The notes under the pieces were generated by a model that saw nothing but the letters and a program-made list of their open reading frames with translations, did not search any database and was not told the origin of the DNA. A program made the translations under genes and the position numbers. DNA of 64,000 nt from Paractinoplanes polyasparticus (GTDB lineage Bacteria; Actinomycetota; Actinomycetes; Mycobacteriales; Micromonosporaceae). Below, one piece after another: positions 42,600-49,344 of this stretch (positions within the stretch are counted from its first letter, which is position 1; each line of letters starts with the position of its first letter). The stretch lies in NCBI RefSeq assembly GCF_019710575.1, contig NZ_JAHWFK010000036.1, positions 47,539 through 111,538 of the forward strand, written 5' to 3'.

Positions 42600-44038
42600 A
42601 TCGGGCGTCCCTCAACAGCGTCCCGGCCGCGAGCCGCCCCCGGATCGCCGCGCCCGCGCCCGGCATCGTGCATCTCGGCGTGAGCGCCTTCCACCGGGCC
42701 CACCAGGCCGTCTTCACCGAGGATGCGATGGCCGCGGCCGGCGGCGACTGGGGCATCGTCCATGTGGCGCCTCGCTCGCCTCAGATCGTCGACGCCCTGC
42801 GCGACCAGGACGGGCTCTTCAGCGTCACCACGCTCGGCCCGGACGGCTCGAGCACCCGGGTGATCGGCTCGTCGGCCGGGCAGATACTGGCCGCGGCCGA
42901 CCCGGAGGCGGTGGTGAAGCTGCTGGCCGACCCGGCCGTCACAGTCGTGACGCTGACCGTGACCGAGAAGGGCTACCGGCTCGATCCGGCGACCGGGCGG
43001 CTGCTGCTCGATGACGAGTTGCGGGCCGACCTCGAGACCGGGCGAGCGCCGCGTACGGTCCCGGGGCTGCTCATCCGCGGGCTGTGCGCCCGGCGGCGGG
43101 CCGACGCGGGGCCGATCGCCCTGGTCAGCTGCGACAACCTGCCGGCCAACGGCCATCGGGTGCGCGGCCTGATCGACACGCTGGCCGTGGCCAAGGGGAT
43201 CAGCGAATGGGTACGGCAGAGCGTGACCTGCCCCGGCACGATGGTCGACCGGATCGTGCCCGCCACCACGGCCGGCACCTTGGACCTGGCCGCGCGGACG
43301 TTGGGCGTGCGCGATCGGGCGGCCGTCAACGGCGAGCCGTACTCGGCCTGGGTGATCGAGGACGACTTCCCGGCCGGGCGCCCGGCCTGGGACCAGGCCG
43401 GGGCGGTGCTCACCGACGACCCGCGGCCCTGGGAGACGCTGAAGCTGCGGTCGCTCAACGGCGTGCACTCCGCGATCGCGTACCTCGGCGCGGTGGCCGG
43501 CCGGGAGACCATCGCGGCCGCCCTCGAACTGCCCGGACTGGCCGGCGTGCTGCGGCGGCTCATCACCGAGGACATCGCGCCGAGCCTGGTGCCACCGTCG
43601 GGAGTGGACACGGTCGCGTACGGCGAGCAGGTGCTGACCCGGTTCGCCAACCCGGCCATCGAGTACCGGACCGTCCAGGTGGCGATGGACGGCTCACAGA
43701 AGCTGCCGCCCCGGGTGCTCCACACGATCCAGCAGCGACGCGAGGCCGGCGCCGTGCCCCGCTGGGCGGCCCTGGTGGTGGCGGCCTGGATGCGCTTCGT
43801 CCAGGGCGTCTCCGACGAGGGCCGCCCGCTGCCGCTCGACGACCCGCTGGCCGACCGGATCCGGGCCCGCCTGGCCGCCGGCCCATCCACCCCGGACGGC
43901 GTGGTGGACGCGCTGCTCGGCCTCGACACGATTTTCAGCCCCGACCTGGCCGAGGACGCCGAGCTGCGGGTCGTCCTGGTGGAATGGCTGACCGCCCTGG
44001 AAAAGCACGGCGTCGCCGCCACTCTGGCCGGTGCCTGA
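42590..44038 (+). CDS. Mannitol dehydrogenase family oxidoreductase (possible fructuronate/tagaturonate reductase)
   Basis: A 482-aa polyol dehydrogenase. It begins MELNRASLNSV and has IVHLGVSAFHRAHQAVFTED, the family's nucleotide-binding start. DNLPANG near 180 and the KxxxxNxxHS motif (LKLRSLNGVHSAIAYLG, near 285) are the family's substrate and catalytic segments. Placed after uxaC, it most likely reduces fructuronate to mannonate or tagaturonate to altronate; mannitol or arabinitol oxidation is the alternative. It overlaps the preceding gene by 10 bases. Confidence 0.87.
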   Translation: MELNRASLNSVPAASRPRIAAPAPGIVHLGVSAFHRAHQAVFTEDAMAAAGGDWGIVHVAPRSPQIVDALRDQDGLFSVTTLGPDGSSTRVIGSSAGQILAAADPEAVVKLLADPAVTVVTLTVTEKGYRLDPATGRLLLDDELRADLETGRAPRTVPGLLIRGLCARRRADAGPIALVSCDNLPANGHRVRGLIDTLAVAKGISEWVRQSVTCPGTMVDRIVPATTAGTLDLAARTLGVRDRAAVNGEPYSAWVIEDDFPAGRPAWDQAGAVLTDDPRPWETLKLRSLNGVHSAIAYLGAVAGRETIAAALELPGLAGVLRRLITEDIAPSLVPPSGVDTVAYGEQVLTRFANPAIEYRTVQVAMDGSQKLPPRVLHTIQQRREAGAVPRWAALVVAAWMRFVQGVSDEGRPLPLDDPLADRIRARLAAGPSTPDGVVDALLGLDTIFSPDLAEDAELRVVLVEWLTALEKHGVAATLAGA

Positions 44039-44065
44039 TGGCTTCGCCGCGAAGAACGCCTCCCC

Positions 44066-44089
44066 CCGAGACGAGACGTCTCGTCTCGG
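44066..44089. promoter_or_regulatory. Perfect 24-bp palindrome between operon genes
   Basis: CCGAGACGAGACGTCTCGTC plus TCGG is a perfect 24-base palindrome. It sits between the stop of the mannitol-dehydrogenase-family gene (44038) and the preferred start of the next Gfo/Idh gene (44103). Candidate roles are an operator for an internal promoter or a site of mRNA processing. Confidence 0.6.
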
Positions 44090-44102
44090 ACGGGGCACCA
44101 CG

Positions 44103-45308
44103 GTGACGCCGCGGGTGGCGCTGATCGGCGCCAACGGCCACGGGCGGTGGCATCGGCGCCGTATCGCCGAGTTACGGGCCGGCGGCATCGTCTCGCTCGT
44201 CGGGCTGGCCGACGTGCAACCGATCGACCCGGCGCCGGACGTGCCGGCCTTCACCGACCACCGCGAGCTGCTGACCGCGACCCAGCCGGACGTGGTGGTG
44301 ATCTGCACGCCGCCCCACACCCACCTGCCGATCGCGCTGGACGCGCTGCGAGCCGGCTGCGACCTGTTGCTGGAGAAGCCACCGGTCACCTCGCCGGCCG
44401 ACCACGAGACGCTGCTGACCGCCCTTCAATCGACCGGCCGGTCATGCCAGGTCGGGTTCCAGGCGCTCGGGTCGGTGGCGTGGTCCCGGTTCCGCGACGC
44501 GCTGTCACCCAAGACCACCGGGCTGACCGCGGTGGCGTCGTGGAAGCGTGACGACACCTACTACGCCCGCTCGCCGTGGGCGGGACGGCGGATGGTCGGT
44601 GGCCGCCCGGTGGTGGACGGGGCGCTGGTGAACCCGCTCGCCCACGCGGTCATGCAGGCGCTGGCGGCGGGCGCCGCGGCCGGGGCCGGGCGGCCGCGGC
44701 AGCTGGAGGTCGAGCGTTACCGGGTGCGGCCGATCGAGGTGGAGGACACCGCGTTCGCTCGCATCACGTTCGAGACCGGGCTGCCGCTGCTGGTCGCTGT
44801 CACGCTCGCGGGCGAGGATTTCATCGCGGGCGAGATCGAAGCGCGCGGGCCGGACGGTACGGCGGTCCTCGAATATCCGACCGACCGGCTGGCCCTCCCC
44901 GGCTCCGGCCACACCGACTCCGCTCGGCTCGACTCCGGCCTGCCTGGCTCCGAAGCGGCCCGCTCGGACCTGGCCGGCTTCGAGGCGCCCGACTCCGGCC
45001 TGATCGAGGTGCCGGGCCGCACTGACCTGCTCGCCGACCTGTTGCGGCACCGCGCCGAGGGCACCCCACTGCTGGTGCCACTGGAGGCAACGGCCGACTT
45101 CACCGCCGTACTGGAAGCCTTGACGATGCCCGAAGCGCCCGAGCCGCAGCTGCTGAACTCGAGCACGGTCGCCGTCGAGGGCCCGAACCGCACGATCCCG
45201 GGGATCAACGCGCTGCTGCGCCGGGCCGCCGCGGAGCTGAGATTGCCGTCGGAGCTCGGCGTGCCGTGGGCGACGACGCCGTACCGCCGGCGTCTGCCGG
45301 TGATGTGA
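44103..45308 (+). CDS. Gfo/Idh/MocA family oxidoreductase
   Basis: A 401-aa NAD(P)-binding protein beginning TPRVALIGANGHGRWHRRRI, with the EKPP motif (LLLEKPPVTSP) near residue 100. GTG 44103 follows GGACGGGG; the in-frame GTG at 44031 would read through a 24-bp palindrome and is less likely. The stretch LPGSGHTDSARLDSGLPGSE (about 265-285) and what follows is low-complexity, built of near-repeated 'DSxLxGxE' units, unusual for the family. The last 104 bases overlap the convergent LysR gene. Confidence 0.82.
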   Translation: MTPRVALIGANGHGRWHRRRIAELRAGGIVSLVGLADVQPIDPAPDVPAFTDHRELLTATQPDVVVICTPPHTHLPIALDALRAGCDLLLEKPPVTSPADHETLLTALQSTGRSCQVGFQALGSVAWSRFRDALSPKTTGLTAVASWKRDDTYYARSPWAGRRMVGGRPVVDGALVNPLAHAVMQALAAGAAAGAGRPRQLEVERYRVRPIEVEDTAFARITFETGLPLLVAVTLAGEDFIAGEIEARGPDGTAVLEYPTDRLALPGSGHTDSARLDSGLPGSEAARSDLAGFEAPDSGLIEVPGRTDLLADLLRHRAEGTPLLVPLEATADFTAVLEALTMPEAPEPQLLNSSTVAVEGPNRTIPGINALLRRAAAELRLPSELGVPWATTPYRRRLPVM

Positions 45309-46236
45309 GAGCGACGCCGGCCGCCGGACGGTGCGGGTCGTCGGACGGCAGCCAGGCGTTCGGGTCCTCCAGGCAGAGCCGGTCGACCGAGCGGGTCAGG
45401 GCCTCGACCAGCGCCCGCACGGCGGCCCGGGGCTCGTCGCGCCGCGACACCAGCGACCACGTCCAGTAGACGGCCGGATGCTGAATCGGCCGGGCCACCA
45501 GGTCGGGCGGCACCGGCGCGGTCTGGCTCTTGGGGTTGTTGACCACCGGGCGGCGCAGTCGGCGTACGTGATCGAAGAACGCGTGGCCGGTCACGCCGCC
45601 CTCGGGAACGTCGATCGCGTGGGCGCCGGTCTCGACGGCCATCGACTTCGCCCAGCGGTTCCACGACGACCAGCTGGTCTCGTCGGCGTCGACCAGGACC
45701 GTCGCGTCGCGGGCCTCGACCGGCGTGGTGGCAGTGCCGGTGCTGATCGCGTAGAGCCGGTCGGAGCCGAGCAGCCGGGCCTCGAGGCGGTCGTCGATCA
45801 GCGTGCTGTCCGGCACCCAGCAGATCGCCAGGTCGAGGCTGCCGTCGGCGACGCGGGCGGCCTGGGCGTGCGAGGGCAGCACCCAGGCGTCGACGACCAG
45901 CTGGGCGATGCCGGCGGCGCGCTGCTCGAGGTCGGCCGGGCGCCAGTTCACGTAGCCCAGGCGCACCGGCTCGGAGGCGGACAGGCTTCCCACCGTACGG
46001 CGAAGATCGTCGGCCTGGTCGAGCAGCGCCTTGGCCCGGGGCAGCAGCAGGGCGCCGGCCGCGGTCAGCGACACCGAACGGCGGTCGCGGTCGAACAGGC
46101 GGTTGCCGAGATCGCGCTCCAGCGCCTTGATCTGCTGCGACAGCGAGGGGCCGGCGATGCGCAGCCGCTCGGCCGCCCGGGCGTAGCTGAGCTCTTCGGC
46201 GACCGCGACGAAGTAGCGAAGCTGGCGTAGCTCCAT
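45205..46236 (-). CDS. LysR family regulator with an extended, overlapping C-terminus
   Basis: A 343-aa regulator with the N-terminal helix-turn-helix MELRQLRYFVAVAEELSYAR, AGPSLSQQIKALERDLGNRL and DRDRRSVSLTAAGALL. The effector domain runs from about 90 to 300. The last 34 residues are Pro/Ala/Arg-rich and lie antisense to the end of the Gfo/Idh gene, so the tail is probably an extension beyond the normal fold. It is divergent from an SDR gene, its likely target. Confidence 0.88.
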   Translation of the reverse strand: MELRQLRYFVAVAEELSYARAAERLRIAGPSLSQQIKALERDLGNRLFDRDRRSVSLTAAGALLLPRAKALLDQADDLRRTVGSLSASEPVRLGYVNWRPADLEQRAAGIAQLVVDAWVLPSHAQAARVADGSLDLAICWVPDSTLIDDRLEARLLGSDRLYAISTGTATTPVEARDATVLVDADETSWSSWNRWAKSMAVETGAHAIDVPEGGVTGHAFFDHVRRLRRPVVNNPKSQTAPVPPDLVARPIQHPAVYWTWSLVSRRDEPRAAVRALVEALTRSVDRLCLEDPNAWLPSDDPHRPAAGVALTSPADAGGTASSPTARRAPTAISAPRRPGAAAR

Positions 46237-46326
46237 CGGCCCAGCTTAAGGGTCTGGTAGGCGCAGGCTCCCAGCCGGGAGAAAGTCGGTCGTGCCGGTC
46301 GCGTCCCGGCGACGGATTCTCGGGTC

Positions 46327-47040
46327 ATGACGAACAACAACAGCAAGGTCGCCGTGGTCACCGGAGCCTCGCAGGGCATCGGGGCCGCCACCGTCGCCGC
46401 CTACCGCAAGCTCGGCTGGTCGGTCGTCGCCAATTCGCGCGGCATCACGCCGTCCGACGATCCGGGCGTGCTCGCCGTCGCCGGCGACATCGCCGACCCG
46501 GAGGTCGGCCCGCGCGTGATCGAAGCCGGGCTGCGCGAGTTCGGCCGGATCGACACGCTGGTCAACAACGCCGGCATCTTCATCGCCAAGCCGTTCACCG
46601 AGTACACCGCCGCCGACTTCGACGCGGTCACCGGCATCAACCTGCGCGGCTTCGTCGCGATCACCCAGCCCGCCGTCGCGGCCATGCTCGAGCAGGGCGG
46701 CGGTCACGTCGTCACCATCACGACGTCGCTGACCGACCAGGCGAACAGCAGCCTCGCGTCGGCGCTGGCCTCGCTGACCAAGGGCGGCCTCAACTCCGCG
46801 ACCAAGGCCCTGGCCATCGAGTACGCGACCCGGGGCGTCCGCTTCAACGCCGTCTCCCCCGGCATCATCAGCACGCCGATGCACCCGGCCGAGACGCACG
46901 ACTTCCTCAAGGCGCTGCACCCGGTGGGCCGGATGGGCGCCGTCAGCGACATCACCGACGCCATCGTTTTCCTGGAGAACGCGCCTTTCGTCACCGGCGA
47001 GATCCTGCATGTGGACGGTGGTCAGAGTGCCGGCCACTGA
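46327..47040 (+). CDS. SDR family protein lacking the catalytic tyrosine
   Basis: A 237-aa classical SDR: VAVVTGASQGIGAATVAAYR, NNAGIF, ITTSLTDQ (catalytic Ser position) and NAVSPGIISTPMH. Where YxxxK is expected the sequence is ALASLTKGGLN, so Tyr is replaced by Ala while Lys is kept. I recall similar SDR proteins with SALASLTKGG in other actinomycetes, so this is probably a conserved subgroup and not a sequencing error. It is divergent from LysR and overlaps the next small gene. Confidence 0.85.
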   Translation: MTNNNSKVAVVTGASQGIGAATVAAYRKLGWSVVANSRGITPSDDPGVLAVAGDIADPEVGPRVIEAGLREFGRIDTLVNNAGIFIAKPFTEYTAADFDAVTGINLRGFVAITQPAVAAMLEQGGGHVVTITTSLTDQANSSLASALASLTKGGLNSATKALAIEYATRGVRFNAVSPGIISTPMHPAETHDFLKALHPVGRMGAVSDITDAIVFLENAPFVTGEILHVDGGQSAGH

Positions 47041-47398
47041 CGAGCTACGGTCGCTGCTGGACCAGTGGCGCAAGGCGATCGGCGACCACCGCCCGGCCGA
47101 GGTGGCGTCGCTGTTCGCCGAGGACGCCGTGTTTCAGGGCCTGCGCCCGTTCACGATCGGCCGGGCGGGCGTGGCCGCGTACTACGCCGCCCAGCCGGAG
47201 GGCATGACGGTGGCGTACGAGATCGTCGAAACCCGCGACCTCGGGCCGGACGCCGTGCTCGGCTGGGTGAACGCCGACTTCGACTTCACCCGGGCCGTGC
47301 CCGGCCGCGCCCCGATCGCCCTCAACCTGACCGTGGTGGCCCGCCGCACCGACGAGGGCTGGCGCCTCGCCCACTATCACGTGTCGCCACGCCCCTGA
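47027..47398 (+). CDS. SnoaL/NTF2-like protein
   Basis: A 123-aa protein with a single NTF2-like cone fold: LLDQWRKAIGDHRPAEVASL, FAEDAVFQGLRPFTIGRAGV, and a C-terminal LNLTVVARRTDEGWRLAHYH. It fits the SgcJ/EcaC and nuclear-transport-factor-2-like families, which include small isomerases and ligand binders. The start is uncertain among GTG 47027, GTG 47018 and ATG 47009, all inside the end of the SDR gene. Overlap with that gene suggests a shared operon and perhaps shared substrate. Confidence 0.78.
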   Translation: MPATDELRSLLDQWRKAIGDHRPAEVASLFAEDAVFQGLRPFTIGRAGVAAYYAAQPEGMTVAYEIVETRDLGPDAVLGWVNADFDFTRAVPGRAPIALNLTVVARRTDEGWRLAHYHVSPRP

Positions 47399-47469
47399 GA
47401 GAAAGGTAGCCGCCCGGCCGTCGTGGATCGGACAGGGCCACCGCTCGCCGGTGGCCCTACGCTGCGAAG

Positions 47470-49344
47470 ATGACGCAGGCGGTGGCACTCACGGACTTTC
47501 TCGGCACGACCGAGGCCGGCCGGCTGAACCCGGCCCAGCGGCGGCTGATCGTCGAGCAGGCGCTGCTTCTGGTCGAGCAGAACTACGCTTTGCTGCCGTT
47601 CAAGGTGGCCCGCTACGGCATCAATCCGTTGCAGCGCCTGCGTCTGCTGCTGCAACGGCTGGGCCGCGACGGCGACCCGGAACTCGAATGGCGGATGCAC
47701 CGCGAACTGCTCGACGTCTTCAACTCGCTGCGTGACCTGCACACCCGCTACACGTTGCCGCAGCCGTTCAACGGTGTCGCCGTGTTCCTGCCGTTCCTGC
47801 TCAAGGAGTTCACCGAGGACGGCCGCCGCCGCTACCTGGTCAGCCGGCGCCAGGCGGAGCAGGTCGAGCTGGACGACCCGGCGTTCGGATTCGGCGTCGA
47901 GGTGACGCACTGGAACGGCGTGCCCGTCGCGCGCGCCATCGAACGGTTCGGCGAGGGGCTCCCGGGGGCCAACGCCGATGCTCGTCATGCCCGGGCGGTG
48001 CAGATGTTCACCGTACGGTCGCTGGCCTTCGCCGCCCCGCCCGATGAAGAGTGGATCACCCTGGGCTACCTGGACGCCTCCGGCCTGGCCCGCGAGATCC
48101 GGCTGACGTGGAGCGCGACGCCGATCGAGACCGCGGCCGCGTCGTCGGCCGACACGCCGCTCGGCGTCGACGTCGAGGGAGCCCAGCTCGCCCGGCTGCG
48201 GGCCGAGCTGTTCGCCCCGCAGGCGCTGGCCGGCCTCCCGGTCGCCCGGAGTCCCGAGATGGTGCCGGTCATCCCCGAGCTGACCACAGTCTTCGAGGCC
48301 CGCCGGGTCACCGTGGGCGGCCGCACCGTCGGGCATCTGCGCATCCGCACGTTCATGCCGACCGGCAGCGGGATCGTCGGCTTCGTCCGGGAGTTCGCCC
48401 GCCTGCTGTCGGCGCTGCCGCCGGACGGGCTCGTGCTGGACGTGCGCGGCAACGGCGGCGGCGCGGTCGTCGCCTCGGAGCTCTGCCTGCAGGCGCTGAC
48501 CGCGCGTCCCGTCGAACCCGAGCCCGCCCAGTTCGCGGCAACCGCGCTCAACCTGCGGCTGTGCCGCACCAACGACGCCCTGCAGCCGTGGCTCCGATCG
48601 ATGGAGCAGTCGCTGGAATGCGGCGCGCCCTACTCGGCCGGCGTCCCGTTCACCGAGCGCGAATGGTTCGAGGCCGTGCCCCAGTCCTACTTCGGGCCGG
48701 TCGTGCTGCTGACCGACGCCCGCTGCTACTCGGCCACCGACATCTTCGCGGCCGGCTTCCAGGACAACGGCATCGGACGGGTGCTGGGCGCCGACGGCAA
48801 CACCGGCGCCGGCGGCGGCAACGTCTGGCAGCTGGGCGACCTCATCGGCGCGCTGGCCGGCCAGAAGGAGATTCCGTTCCGGGCGCTGCCGCTGGGCGCC
48901 GGACTGTCGCTGGTCATCCGGCGGGTGCTGCGGGTCGGCGCCAACGCGGGCACGCCGCTCGAGGACTACGGGGTCGTGCCCGACGAACGCCACCACTCGA
49001 CGCGGCGCGACATCCTGGAGGACGACGCCGACCTCATGGCGGCCGCCGTCAAGCTGCTCGAGAAGTCACCGCAGCGCCGGTTCGACGTCGAGTTGTCGGA
49101 GGCCGGGGGCTCGCTCACCGCCGTCCTCTCGGTGCTGGGCCTCGACCGGGCCGACTTCGAGGTGGACGGGCGTCCCCGCTTCAGCGCCGACCTGGGCGGC
49201 AACCCCGGGCCGGTCGAGGTGGTCGGTTGCGCCGGCGCCCAACTGGTGAGGGTGCGGGGCTTCGATGCGGGCGAACTGGTGGCGCTGCGCACCTTCGTCC
49301 GCCGCGGCGAGACGCTGCGGCCCCTCGAGACGCTCGCCGACTAA
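47470..49344 (+). CDS. S41 family peptidase
   Basis: A 624-aa C-terminal-processing-peptidase-like protein. A helical N-terminus (about 1-90) is followed by a possible substrate-binding region, then the core: GLVLDVRGNGGG near 320 and VVLLTDARCYSATDIFAAGF near 410, where Ser in CYSATD is the expected nucleophile. No signal peptide is seen, so it may act in the cytoplasm. The product tail overlaps the convergent TIR gene by four bases. Its target is unknown. Confidence 0.82.
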   Translation: MTQAVALTDFLGTTEAGRLNPAQRRLIVEQALLLVEQNYALLPFKVARYGINPLQRLRLLLQRLGRDGDPELEWRMHRELLDVFNSLRDLHTRYTLPQPFNGVAVFLPFLLKEFTEDGRRRYLVSRRQAEQVELDDPAFGFGVEVTHWNGVPVARAIERFGEGLPGANADARHARAVQMFTVRSLAFAAPPDEEWITLGYLDASGLAREIRLTWSATPIETAAASSADTPLGVDVEGAQLARLRAELFAPQALAGLPVARSPEMVPVIPELTTVFEARRVTVGGRTVGHLRIRTFMPTGSGIVGFVREFARLLSALPPDGLVLDVRGNGGGAVVASELCLQALTARPVEPEPAQFAATALNLRLCRTNDALQPWLRSMEQSLECGAPYSAGVPFTEREWFEAVPQSYFGPVVLLTDARCYSATDIFAAGFQDNGIGRVLGADGNTGAGGGNVWQLGDLIGALAGQKEIPFRALPLGAGLSLVIRRVLRVGANAGTPLEDYGVVPDERHHSTRRDILEDDADLMAAAVKLLEKSPQRRFDVELSEAGGSLTAVLSVLGLDRADFEVDGRPRFSADLGGNPGPVEVVGCAGAQLVRVRGFDAGELVALRTFVRRGETLRPLETLAD

